Numbered from the stretch's first letter, positions 26,484 to 34,435 are shown. The stretch: DNA of 58,374 nucleotides from Microcaldota archaeon (GCA_021792775.1 JAJYTZ010000002.1:1-58374); one strand, 5' to 3'. Made by a program: numbers and translations. Notes: generated from the sequence alone by a model not told the origin.

Positions 26484-27094
26484 TATACCGTCCTATTTCC
26501 AAGTATCCTTTCTTTTGCACGCTCAAATCTGCGGCGTTTTCCTTTCGGAATGAAACGTTGCACATAGGAATCAAATTCCCTGATCTCGTCATGGCTGAGC
26601 GGCATTACCATGTAAGCCCCTATTAGCTTCTCCGGTTCGACTGAATATCTTTCTAGGTAGAGGCAGTCAAATAGTGTCTTTGCTCTGGTTGAAACGATCT
26701 TATCTTCTACATTTTCGAATCCGACCGCTTTCTTTTTCATAGAAATAGCCCTAAATTCGTATGGTGGAAAAACTTTGAGCGCGGAGGTTGATGGGGTCAC
26801 AATAGTGATACTAAATGGAACTTCGGTAATTAACTTATGGATGTATAAGGCGCTTGAGAACCCTAGATAGCCACCGAACGCCGATTGCGCGGCTACAAAC
26901 ACATCTCGCATGGGTTTTGAGGAATACACGCCGCGCTTTAGGTGGATGATCCTGCCAGACTTGCAAAATCTGCTCAGGGTGGTTTTTAGGGTAAATTCAT
27001 CGCAGAGTCTAAGGCTTTTAAGAACGTCGAGCGTAGCGATGCCTGATGGAGAATTTTCTACCGCTTTCAATACTTTTTCTGTTAAACTTACCAT
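26483..27094 (-). CDS. abiEi: AbiEi-family antitoxin (winged-helix regulator)
   Basis: 203 residues. The N-terminal winged helix (residues 1-60, with LSRFCKSGRIIHLKRGVYSS as the wing) is followed by the AbiEi C-terminal domain with FGGYLGFSSALYIHKL and ARAKTLFDCLYLERY-like helices (seen as STRAKTLFDCLYLERY). It represses its operon and counters the AbiEii toxin. The promoter region holds a palindrome nine bases before the start. AbiE pairs can abort phage infection, though whether that applies here is not known. Confidence 0.83.
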   Translation of the reverse strand: MVSLTEKVLKAVENSPSGIATLDVLKSLRLCDEFTLKTTLSRFCKSGRIIHLKRGVYSSKPMRDVFVAAQSAFGGYLGFSSALYIHKLITEVPFSITIVTPSTSALKVFPPYEFRAISMKKKAVGFENVEDKIVSTRAKTLFDCLYLERYSVEPEKLIGAYMVMPLSHDEIREFDSYVQRFIPKGKRRRFERAKERILGNRTV

Positions 27095-27102
27095 ACATAG
27101 AT

Positions 27103-27121
27103 AATAAACAATATGTTTATT
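27103..27121. promoter_or_regulatory. palindromic operator of abiE
   Basis: Inverted repeat AATAAACA-ATA-TGTTTATT, perfect over 8-bp arms, nine bases upstream of the abiEi start and overlapping the AT-rich promoter (RC TTTAAATAAACATA). AbiEi proteins are known to bind inverted repeats in their promoters, so autorepression is expected. Confidence 0.6.
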
Positions 27122-27212
27122 TAAAGCTTTCGGTACTCACCACCTTTTGAGGTATGGTTGGTATGCAGGCCTTTCTTTTGTTTGCTCAGACCCAAGTACC
27201 AAAACACGCAGA

Positions 27213-27647
27213 TTATAAAAGAGATAAAGTAAACTGATTGGCATTACCAATATAAATCAGCATTCCAAATGCCAAAAGGTCCCTTCCGATTAGAGAAGAA
27301 ATATTCTGTCCGTCTAAGGGCAATGCAGTAAACAAGCCTTCATACGTTATATTTGTAGAGGGTATGACCATCCTCATAAAATATCTGTACGCCTTATGAT
27401 TTTTAGTTGATGGCGTATTTATCCCAATAATATCAATTGGCTGCAAGCCAAGTGTGTTCGGTATGTCTTGCCTCACTACGCAATTTGTAGCTCCGGTATC
27501 AATTAAAGCTTTAATGCTTATAGGTACAGGAATAGCTTTACCCTCTTTTCTATACTGCTCTTCAATCTGTCTTGGGATTAGAAACTGCACCTCTACTGTT
27601 GGGCCATCACCTTGTAGATTTGCAGAGGGTATTGTAATCGAAGGCAT
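27213..27647 (-). CDS. retropepsin-like aspartic protease
   Basis: A 144-residue single-domain protein with the catalytic motif ALIDTGATNCVV (about residues 47-58) and IGRDLLAFGML near residue 119, corresponding to the flap/psi-loop end of retropepsin folds. Such one-lobe proteases must dimerise to be active. It begins right after the stop of an 81-residue partner (TAAATG), and this small-protein-plus-protease order suggests the partner is a substrate, inhibitor or regulator. It has no signal peptide. Confidence 0.78.
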   Translation of the reverse strand: MPSITIPSANLQGDGPTVEVQFLIPRQIEEQYRKEGKAIPVPISIKALIDTGATNCVVRQDIPNTLGLQPIDIIGINTPSTKNHKAYRYFMRMVIPSTNITYEGLFTALPLDGQNISSLIGRDLLAFGMLIYIGNANQFTLSLL

Positions 27648-27893
27648 TTATACACCAATTTTTATCAAATTGGAAGTATAATTTTGTGTTTGTTCTACTT
27701 CCTCTATCTTCTTAACTAAGAAAGGAACGTTACCGAACTTTCCGAGCCCCGTTTTAATGGCGTCTTGTTCGGACTCAAAAACATCAACAATAGTCTTATC
27801 TTTTATCAATACATATTTGCCATTAGCCTTCTTCACTAATTCCGCCTTATTTTCTTCATAGGTTTTAAGTTCTTCTTCTAAAGGCTCGGTCAT
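27648..27893 (-). CDS. small protein paired with the aspartic protease (DUF5678-like)
   Basis: 81 residues. A charged helical N-terminus precedes a compact domain, GKYVLIKDKTIVDVFESEQD then VPFLVKKIEEVEQ, which resembles the short beta-rich DUF5678 family often found near retropepsin-like genes. Family assignment is from memory of the pattern and is tentative. It is transcribed first, from the GTTATATAAC promoter near 27935-27944. Confidence 0.6.
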   Translation of the reverse strand: MTEPLEEELKTYEENKAELVKKANGKYVLIKDKTIVDVFESEQDAIKTGLGKFGNVPFLVKKIEEVEQTQNYTSNLIKIGV

Positions 27894-27934
27894 AAAATCA
27901 TCAAATATTAATCCTATTAATTTAGGCCATTTAA

Positions 27935-27944
27935 GTTATATAAC
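27935..27944. promoter_or_regulatory. palindromic TATA box, possibly bidirectional
   Basis: GTTATATAAC is fully self-complementary. Leftward it suits the DUF5678/protease operon. Rightward it would start a transcript about 25 bases on, at roughly 27964, exactly where a strong stem-loop begins. Confidence 0.5.
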
Positions 27945-27963
27945 CCTTTCTTATCCTTGGATC

Positions 27964-28230
27964 GCCAATCTCTATCGCTTGCTTACGCAAGCTCACGAGA
28001 TGGCTCCCTGGTGCTCCTTGAGAAATATTCTGGACTCCAGAAACTGCTCTTGCGGAACAACTTCTCTCTGAATTCTGGATGTGACTGGAATATCTACCGC
28101 GCAGATGTCCCCTTCAGATATTGCAATGCAATCGAAACTGACATTCAGAGCGGAAGCACACGGACATATGGCTTCCTTCTGGAAAATTTGCTTTCTGGAT
28201 TTCCGGACCCAGTTTTGTCGCCTGTTTCTT
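27964..28230 (+). ncRNA. candidate structured RNA, unidentified
   Basis: No convincing protein gene occupies 27894-28234, yet it is full of nested inverted repeats. At 27964-28004 GCC/ATCTC pair with GAGAT/GGC around a 4x4 internal loop, and GCTTGC/GCAAGC closes a TTAC tetraloop. Further right, CTCTGAAT pairs with ATTCAGAG, enclosing AATATCT/AGATATT. TTCTGG/CCAGAA and GGAAGC/GCTTCC form local hairpins. A TATA palindrome sits about 25 bases upstream. I could not match it to RNase P or SRP RNA. The strand is assigned from the promoter only. Confidence 0.4.
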
Positions 28231-28234
28231 TCTA

Positions 28235-28343
28235 TGCAGGGGGTGAGATTCGAACTCACGAAGGCGCTAGACCACAGGATCTTAAGTCCCGCGCATTTTT
28301 CTGTGGTTAGCAATCCAACCAAACCAGACTTTGCTACCCCTGC
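28235..28343 (-). tRNA. tRNA-Leu (TAA) with a 25-base D-loop intron
   Basis: Read on the minus strand: acceptor GCAGGGG/CCCCTGC, anticodon arm CGGGA-CTTAAGA-TCCTG (anticodon TAA), a long class II variable arm, T arm GTGAG-TTCGAAT-CTCAC, discriminator A. The D stem GCA/TGC encloses a long insert. TCTG pairs with CAGA, flanked by three-base bulges GTT and AAA, and TGGTT/AACCA closes the intron stem: a complete bulge-helix-bulge. Predicted intron is complement(28298-28322). Splicing leaves AGTCTGGTA between A13 and A22, a normal Leu D-loop. The gene starts one base after the PAC2 stop codon. Confidence 0.9.
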
Positions 28344-28344
28344 A

Positions 28345-29091
28345 TTAAGCGTACATCGACGGTCCGGCCTGTTCTGAATCGCTCTTGTAGACCTGGTGAG
28401 CCTGCTTGCTCTTGTTTATTATCTCGTTTACCCTTGACTCGACTATCTTCGCTTCTTTCGCCAGCTCTGTTGTGTCTATATCTAACTTTATGAAATCCTT
28501 TATCGCTTCTATTGCAAGTTCAGCGTACTTCGGATCTGTTATTCCGTCTCTCACCGGTATCAGCAGGTTCAGATTATCGATGCCTTCCTGTTCAGATCTA
28601 AGCATAATCAGCGCGCTCACTCCCGTGGATATGCCTTCCGTTACCGGTTTGATTCCGGCCTTCTGCGCGCGCTCTGACAGCTCTTTGCTCGATGTTATAT
28701 AAAACACGCTGTCAAGGTATTTTTCGTCCCCTTCCCTTATTGGCATTCCTCCTACTGATATCACTTCCGATATCCCGTTGCTCTCTATGAATGAGACGAT
28801 CTTTTCTGACACCTCATACGTCGCGTCTGGCGGCAAGGCGAACTCCGCCAGTATACATACGAAGTTCTGCTTCTTCGAATGGTATATCCTTATCGATGGC
28901 ATTGGTACCCCTCCGTGTATGGATACAAGAGGCGGCAAGGAGTCTCCTGTTATGTAACCTATGTAGTCAAGCTTTTTCTTCTCAACGATATAGCTTATGC
29001 TCATAGGGCCGACCAGGCCAGCACCGGGGAATCCTTCTATCAGTATGGAGCCCTTAAGCTCTGCCTTCTTCGTAAGTTTGATAGTTATCAT
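28345..29091 (-). CDS. PAC2-family proteasome assembly chaperone-like protein
   Basis: 248 residues. The PAC2 pattern is clear: LIEGFPGAGLVGPMSISYIV near residue 17, a beta-alpha core, GGMPIREGDEKYLDSVFYI near residue 115, and GISTGVSALIML near residue 153. Archaeal PbaA/PbaB relatives bind the proteasome core or other ATP-independent partners. The C-terminal region (residues 205-240) is helical. tRNA-Leu follows its stop by one base, so both probably share a transcript that is cut at the tRNA 5' end. Confidence 0.85.
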   Translation of the reverse strand: MITIKLTKKAELKGSILIEGFPGAGLVGPMSISYIVEKKKLDYIGYITGDSLPPLVSIHGGVPMPSIRIYHSKKQNFVCILAEFALPPDATYEVSEKIVSFIESNGISEVISVGGMPIREGDEKYLDSVFYITSSKELSERAQKAGIKPVTEGISTGVSALIMLRSEQEGIDNLNLLIPVRDGITDPKYAELAIEAIKDFIKLDIDTTELAKEAKIVESRVNEIINKSKQAHQVYKSDSEQAGPSMYA

Positions 29092-29262
29092 AAAAGCACA
29101 ACATACTTATTCAAAAAGGAACCCTTTTAAACCTGTCAGATTTTTGGGACATGATATTTCCTGCATTTGTAGTGTTTCTGGACTTGGACTGTTTTATTTG
29201 TCTGACGGCAAATCGACGATAAATATTTAAATGTGGACATAGATTATTTATTGGTGAAAAAA

Positions 29263-29613
29263 ATGGCACAAAGAGTAACCGACGAGAATGTAGATAGAGA
29301 AAACGGATTCCTCTATTACCTAGGGAGGGATGGGTTTGTATGGCGCACGCCAATGAAATCCAATCCGAGAGGACGCAAAGAGAAGGTTGGGAGTGAGCGA
29401 GTATCCAGAGAAGAAGGATACCTGTATTTCGTGGACAAGAATGGTTATGTAGCCAAGACGTCCATGAATAGAGGCGGAAGGAAGCGCAGCTCTGCCAGAT
29501 CAAGGAGTTCGGCAAAGAGGCCATCCGCAAGGAAGGCTGCAAAAAGCTCCAGAAGGAGTCCGGCGAGAAAGCCATCCGCAAGGAAGGCTGCAAAGTCGAG
29601 AAAGAGAAGGTAA
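29263..29613 (+). CDS. small DNA/RNA-binding-like protein with basic tail
   Basis: 116 residues starting at the ATG at 29263, which has GGTGA five bases upstream (the longer frame from 29233 is less likely). Two repeats of about 30 residues come first, RENGFLYYLGRDGFVWRTPM and REEGYLYFVDKNGYVAKTSM, followed by a tail of about 45 residues made almost only of Lys, Arg, Ser, Ala and Pro, with PSARKAAK twice. The tail resembles histone H1 or Alba-like C-terminal extensions and would bind nucleic acid. The N-terminal module is unknown to me. It is probably an abundant chromatin or RNA-associated protein. Confidence 0.7.
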   Translation: MAQRVTDENVDRENGFLYYLGRDGFVWRTPMKSNPRGRKEKVGSERVSREEGYLYFVDKNGYVAKTSMNRGGRKRSSARSRSSAKRPSARKAAKSSRRSPARKPSARKAAKSRKRR

Positions 29614-29670
29614 ATGCGAATGGTAGGCAGGCGCAGATAAACCTGCCTATCCCCTATCTCTACACAGATG

Positions 29671-30081
29671 TCACTTGTTTGCTGTTTCTATTTCTACTTT
29701 GGAAGCGGTCTTTATCTTAAATCTCTTACACGAGCCTGATTTCAGTTCCAATACAAACTTTGCGCTTCTGCGAGGTCTGTATATCTTGCAGTTTATTCTG
29801 TGACAAAGCTCTGCTGAATGCGTTATGTCACATACCGACATGTCTCCGTCTACCCATATTATGTCTATTGGGAACTTCATATTCTTCATCCATATGCCCT
29901 GTCTTGAAGCCCTTTTGAGAATAAAGAGCATTCCTCCGTCTTTGGGTATGCTCTTTCTGTACATAAGCCCTATCGCGCGTTTTATAAACGTGTCTGCCTT
30001 CATCAGTTTGAAGCTTCTTTTGTCTATCTTTACAGTAACGTTCTCATATCTTATCCGAGACGCGATAAAGCCCAGCACCAC
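29671..30081 (-). CDS. DUF192 family protein
   Basis: 136 residues. The family core is present: ADTFIKRAIGLMYRKSIPKDGGMLFI (split by family convention at GLM), then GIWMKNMKFPIDIIWVDGD. DUF192 proteins are small beta-barrels of unknown biochemical function, often secreted; here no clear signal peptide exists. The C-terminal segment VLELKSGSCKRFKIK fits the last strand. It follows the aldehyde dehydrogenase gene by about ten bases and is probably cotranscribed. Confidence 0.82.
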   Translation of the reverse strand: MVLGFIASRIRYENVTVKIDKRSFKLMKADTFIKRAIGLMYRKSIPKDGGMLFILKRASRQGIWMKNMKFPIDIIWVDGDMSVCDITHSAELCHRINCKIYRPRRSAKFVLELKSGSCKRFKIKTASKVEIETANK

Positions 30082-30090
30082 AGCACCATT

Positions 30091-31704
30091 TCAACTCGAG
30101 ATTGAGAGGCTCTGCTCCCGCATAAACTGCTGGAGGTAAAACCTGCTGCCCGTCCCTTTTCCTGTCAGGCCGCTCCACTTCCACCCTACAAAAGTATGTT
30201 TGCCGACAATCGCACCGGTAGTCGCGCTTGATCTCCTGTTTATATAAACTACGCCTGCCTTTATTTCGCTAGAGAAATAGTTTATCTCCTTCCTGTTTTT
30301 TGAGTAAAGGCTGGCGCATAATCCATAATCGATATCGTTTGCCATCCTTAACGCATCTTCGATGTTCTCGTATGTAGTCACTGCAAGTATCGGCGCAAAC
30401 AGCTCTGTATGCATTATTGGATTCTCATGGTCGACTTCTACTATCGCAGGCTCGACGTAGTAACCATTAAGATTTATCTTTACCCTGTTCCCTCCATAAA
30501 TCAGACGGCCGGATCTCTTCGCCTCCTCTATCGCTTTCGCGTATCTGTTGTATGCGCTCTCGCTTATCATCGGACCCACGTAGTTCTCTTTCTTTAATGG
30601 GTCTCCGATCTGAAGCCTTCTTGTCTGCTCCACCAGCTTGCTCATGAATTCCTCTTTTATAGACTTATGCACATATACCCTTGAAAGAGCGCTGCATTTC
30701 TGTCCGCTGTATCCGAATGCTGCGCCCACAATTCCGTTTAGTGCTGAATCCGTATCGGCGTATTTAGACACGATCGAAGGATTTTTGCCGCCCATCTCAA
30801 CTACAAATACCTTATGCTGTCCTAAGTTTATGTTCTTTGAGATCATTCCCATGCCTGTGCTCTTAGATCCTGTGAATGCTATTCCTGATACATCCGGATT
30901 GGAAGCTATCTCGTCTCCAACCTCAGACCCTGGGCCTGTCACTATATTGAATACACCGTCTGGCAAGCCTGCTTCCTTGAATATGTGGTATATCTCCAGA
31001 CCGGTCAGCATAGTCATGTTGTCTGTAGATGAAGGTTTGAATACCACTGTGTTGCCCGTTATAAGAGCGCCGGAACTCATCCCGACCGATATAGATATAG
31101 GAAAATTGAACGGAGCTATCACTCCGAATACTCCGTAAGGCTCCATCCTTATCGTGATGGACTCGGCGCCTCCTGGCGAACCTTGAAATCCCAGGCGCGC
31201 CTTCTCATCCCCAAGTATCTTCGCCTTTCTGACATAGCCTTTGTTTGCAGTTATATCATCAGAATAATATCTTAAGAAGTCAATCGCCTCATCGACTTCA
31301 CCGATAGATTCATATCTTGATTTGCCGTTCTCTATGCTTAGTATGGCTGCGATCTTGAACTTGTCCCTGCTAAAGATATCTGCTGCGCTCCTAATCAGCT
31401 GTGAGCGCTTTCTGTAGTCGGAGGCAGACCACTCGGTAAACGCCGCCTTTGCTGAGAATATTGCGGCTTTTGCCTCTTCCCTTCCGCCCTTCTGGAATCG
31501 ACCTATGAGTGACCTATCTATAGGGCTATATTCTTCCAGTTGGTCTTTCGAGAACACCTCTTTTCCGCCTATAAAAATAGGATAGGTCTTTCCAAGTTCC
31601 TGTTTTACCCTTATTACAGCCTCGTCAAACAGCCTGTCAAACTCTGGCTCTCTGCCTGTCTCGAGGAATTTTTTGTATGTGGATTCATTCTCAAATGTCT
31701 TCAT
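30091..31704 (-). CDS. aldehyde dehydrogenase, closest to 1-pyrroline-5-carboxylate dehydrogenase
   Basis: About 537 residues, NAD(P)-dependent ALDH superfamily. Seen: APFNFPISI with the catalytic Asn, FTGSKSTGMGM in the Rossmann part, EMGGKNPSIV with the general base Glu, and GYSGQKCSALSRVYV with the nucleophilic Cys. The C-terminal TTGAIVGKHTFVGWKWSGLTGKG stretch is characteristic of P5C dehydrogenases that oxidise glutamate semialdehyde to glutamate. I chose the ATG at 31704; a GTG at 31737 would add 11 unlike residues. No proline dehydrogenase gene is in the window, so the substrate stays inferred. Confidence 0.82.
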   Translation of the reverse strand: MKTFENESTYKKFLETGREPEFDRLFDEAVIRVKQELGKTYPIFIGGKEVFSKDQLEEYSPIDRSLIGRFQKGGREEAKAAIFSAKAAFTEWSASDYRKRSQLIRSAADIFSRDKFKIAAILSIENGKSRYESIGEVDEAIDFLRYYSDDITANKGYVRKAKILGDEKARLGFQGSPGGAESITIRMEPYGVFGVIAPFNFPISISVGMSSGALITGNTVVFKPSSTDNMTMLTGLEIYHIFKEAGLPDGVFNIVTGPGSEVGDEIASNPDVSGIAFTGSKSTGMGMISKNINLGQHKVFVVEMGGKNPSIVSKYADTDSALNGIVGAAFGYSGQKCSALSRVYVHKSIKEEFMSKLVEQTRRLQIGDPLKKENYVGPMISESAYNRYAKAIEEAKRSGRLIYGGNRVKINLNGYYVEPAIVEVDHENPIMHTELFAPILAVTTYENIEDALRMANDIDYGLCASLYSKNRKEINYFSSEIKAGVVYINRRSSATTGAIVGKHTFVGWKWSGLTGKGTGSRFYLQQFMREQSLSISS

Positions 31705-31770
31705 GTCAACACTTTCAGAAGTAATAGAATACAACACTAATTGTATGCTAAGTTAGAAATAGTAGCTAAA

Positions 31771-31782
31771 GGTTTAAATATC
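31771..31782 (+). promoter_or_regulatory. probable promoter of the suf operon
   Basis: GGTTTAAATATC forms a BRE/TATA-like element. Transcription would start near 31800, giving an almost leaderless sufB message with ATG at 31811. No strong Shine-Dalgarno site is present, in agreement with that. Confidence 0.5.
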
Positions 31783-31810
31783 GTGGTTAAATTAACTGAG
31801 TTATAAATCA

Positions 31811-34435
31811 ATGGTAGTATGGATGCGGGACAATGAATCGGGCGCTTTGGCAGACAACGGCTCTGTAATACAGAATGATCTCGAGTATAGGGAAAGGTAT
31901 GGATTCCGGGCGAATACGGTCTATTCTGACCTGAAGAAAGGCATCTCTGTGGATGTGGTTAGGGAGATATCAGGAATAAAGGCAGAGCCTGACTGGATGC
32001 TGGAAAAGAGACTTCTTGGTTATAACCTCTTTAAGAGCAAGCCCAATCCTGAATGGGGACCCAGCCTGAAAGAGATAGATTATGATGACATATACTACTA
32101 TGTCAACCCCAACGCAAAGAAAAGCGTCAATTGGGAGGAACTGCCTTCCGAGATAAAAGAGACGTTCGACAAGCTGGGCATACCAGAGGCTGAAAGGAAG
32201 TTCTTTGCGGGAGCTGAGGCACAATATGATTCTGAGGTAGTGTATCACCACTTAAAGAAGGAGCTTGAGAACCAAGGGGTTATCTTCACAAACATGGAGA
32301 ACGCCGTAGCAAACTATCCAGACATGGTCAAGAGGTATTTCGGCACTATTATACCTGCATCAGACAACAAATTTGCTGCGCTTAACACCGCGGTATGGAG
32401 TGGTGGCTCATTCATTTACGTTCCGAAGGGAGTAAAGGTCGCGATACCGCTTCAGGCGTACTTCAGGATAAATGCCGAAAAAGCGGGGCAGTTTGAGCGC
32501 ACGCTTATAATAGCTGATGAAGGGGCAGACGTTACTTATATCGAGGGGTGCTTCACAAAAGGCACTGAAATAAAAACATCTTTAGGAGTAAAACCAATAG
32601 AAAATGTCAATAAAGGGGATTATGTTCTCACACACAATGGAAGATATAAAAGAGTTTATAACACCCAAATCAGAAAGCATAGAGGCAAACTACTCCACAT
32701 AAAATATGTGGGCGATACTACCCTCACATTAGATGTAACAGCTGAACATCCATTTCTAATATCGAGAAGAGTTAAAAGTGAGTATAGAAATGTAAAATGG
32801 GACACGGAGTGGGTAAAGGCAGACGAACTCAAAATAGTCGATTATCTGGCCATACCAATCGACAGGCATGTGGAAAATAAGGGGTATCGTGAATTCGAAA
32901 TAACAACTACGGCAAGGTGGCACGATGTAAACACCAAGATTGGTATTTCTACAGATGAGGAGTTCTTTAGGTTAATTGGCTATTATCTATCCGAAGGCAG
33001 CACGATCGGTAAGAGCAATGAGAACTACTTAACATTCACGTTCGGAAAGAATGAGCTCGAGTATATCAACGACACCGCGTTTCTGCTTGAAAAGTATTTT
33101 AAAAAGAAACCTATTGTACAAAAAGAATACAAGAATGGGATAAGCATAATTCTGTGCAGTACCACAATCGCAGAGTTCTTTAGTAAGGAATTTGGTAAAG
33201 GTGCGGCAAACAAGCACATACCAGAATGGGTTATGCATGAATCGCTCCAGAAACAGAAGGAATTGATAAAGGGTATGTGGCGTGGCGACGGTAGTTATAT
33301 GTATAAGAGATATGACTATGGAACAAAAAGGATGTTTAGGATAAATACCATATCTATCCGTTTGGCGGAACAGCTGCGTAGCATGTTATTAAGGCTAAAC
33401 ATACTAGCGAATGTAAATAAGCAAAATAGGGATGGCAATAGACACGAGATGTACTGCGTATATATAGGAGGAGAGAACCTTCTGCCGTTTGCTAACCTAA
33501 TGGGTGTATTAGGCACTACTACAGAAGTTACAAACAAAGATGGAACAGTGTCTCTGCTTGCCATAACACAAGCCCAAACGAGGTCGTCATATGGACAGAT
33601 ATCTGGCGATTATGCATTCGTGCCTATAAAAGATATATCTTACGAGGAGGTAGATGATGTTGATGTATATAATTTCAGTGTAGAAGAAGACGAAAGCTAT
33701 GTTGCAAATGGCGTAGCAGTGCACAACTGCACAGCACCCATATACTCCACTTCATCTCTGCACTCGGCTGTCGTAGAGATAGTGGTGCATAAGGATGCGC
33801 ATGTCAGATACGTGACTATACAGAATTGGTCAAAGAACGTGTATAATCTGGTAACTCAGAGAGCTTATGTATACGCAAATGGCCATATGGAATGGATTGA
33901 TGCCAACATCGGCAGCAAGGTCAATATGAAGTATCCAAGCGCATTCCTCAAGGAAGAAGGAGCAAGGGCCGAAGTGCTTTCGATTGCCGTAGCCGGGAAC
34001 GGCCAGATACAGGATTCTGGAGGCAAAATTTATCACTTAGCGCCAAACACAACTTCAAGAATAATATCAAAGGGGGTATCGAAGGGGACCGGGCTTACAT
34101 CTTATAGGGGTTTGGTTCATATAGACAAGAGGGCGCGCAACTCAAAATCTGTCGTTAAATGCGATGCGCTGCTGCTTGATGAGCATGCAAGGACAAACAC
34201 CTTCCCGTATAACGAGATACAAACTAACGACGCGATGCTGAGCCATGAGGCATCTGTCGGAAAGGTGGGCCAGGATGAGGTTTTCTATCTTATGTCAAGA
34301 GGGATGAGTGAAGAGGATGCGATAACCGCCATAGTCATGGGTTTCATAAGCCCGCTGGTCGAGGTATTGCCAATGGAGTACTCTTTGGAACTCAAGAGAC
34401 TGATAAAACTCGATACGTCAAACTCAGTTGGATAG
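31811..34435 (+). CDS. sufB: Fe-S cluster scaffold protein SufB, interrupted by an intein
   Basis: 874 residues, of which 481 are SufB and 393 an intein. SufB forms the SufBC2D complex that assembles Fe-S clusters from sulfide delivered by SufS. The extein segments are typical: RYGFRANTVYSDLKKG at the N-terminus, WSGGSFIYVPKGVKV near residue 196, then, after the intein, GRGxxR-type core regions and FPYNEIQTNDAMLSHEASVG with conserved Glu and His. The intein lies between TYIEG and CTAPIYSTSS, just before the conserved Cys. It is the first gene of a six-gene operon. Confidence 0.94.
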   Translation: MVVWMRDNESGALADNGSVIQNDLEYRERYGFRANTVYSDLKKGISVDVVREISGIKAEPDWMLEKRLLGYNLFKSKPNPEWGPSLKEIDYDDIYYYVNPNAKKSVNWEELPSEIKETFDKLGIPEAERKFFAGAEAQYDSEVVYHHLKKELENQGVIFTNMENAVANYPDMVKRYFGTIIPASDNKFAALNTAVWSGGSFIYVPKGVKVAIPLQAYFRINAEKAGQFERTLIIADEGADVTYIEGCFTKGTEIKTSLGVKPIENVNKGDYVLTHNGRYKRVYNTQIRKHRGKLLHIKYVGDTTLTLDVTAEHPFLISRRVKSEYRNVKWDTEWVKADELKIVDYLAIPIDRHVENKGYREFEITTTARWHDVNTKIGISTDEEFFRLIGYYLSEGSTIGKSNENYLTFTFGKNELEYINDTAFLLEKYFKKKPIVQKEYKNGISIILCSTTIAEFFSKEFGKGAANKHIPEWVMHESLQKQKELIKGMWRGDGSYMYKRYDYGTKRMFRINTISIRLAEQLRSMLLRLNILANVNKQNRDGNRHEMYCVYIGGENLLPFANLMGVLGTTTEVTNKDGTVSLLAITQAQTRSSYGQISGDYAFVPIKDISYEEVDDVDVYNFSVEEDESYVANGVAVHNCTAPIYSTSSLHSAVVEIVVHKDAHVRYVTIQNWSKNVYNLVTQRAYVYANGHMEWIDANIGSKVNMKYPSAFLKEEGARAEVLSIAVAGNGQIQDSGGKIYHLAPNTTSRIISKGVSKGTGLTSYRGLVHIDKRARNSKSVVKCDALLLDEHARTNTFPYNEIQTNDAMLSHEASVGKVGQDEVFYLMSRGMSEEDAITAIVMGFISPLVEVLPMEYSLELKRLIKLDTSNSVG
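32549..33727 (+). mobile_element. intein with LAGLIDADG-type homing endonuclease in SufB
   Basis: 393 residues. It starts with Cys (CFTKGTEIKTSLG, block A) and has TAEHPFLIS as block B with the catalytic His. A homing endonuclease domain carries LIGYYLSEGS and LIKGMWRGDGS, the two LAGLIDADG helices. It ends YNFSVEEDESYVANGVAVHN with the terminal His-Asn pair, followed by the +1 Cys of SufB. All splicing residues are present. The DNA is AT-richer (AAA, ATA, TTA codons) than the flanking sufB sequence, fitting lateral spread. SufB inteins at this conserved Cys are known in other lineages. Confidence 0.93.

Noticed and set aside
27957-28322. Two open frames (plus and minus) over the gap before tRNA-Leu
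   Set aside because: Both run antisense to or through the tRNA gene and resemble no protein; the region's inverted repeats fit RNA structure better.
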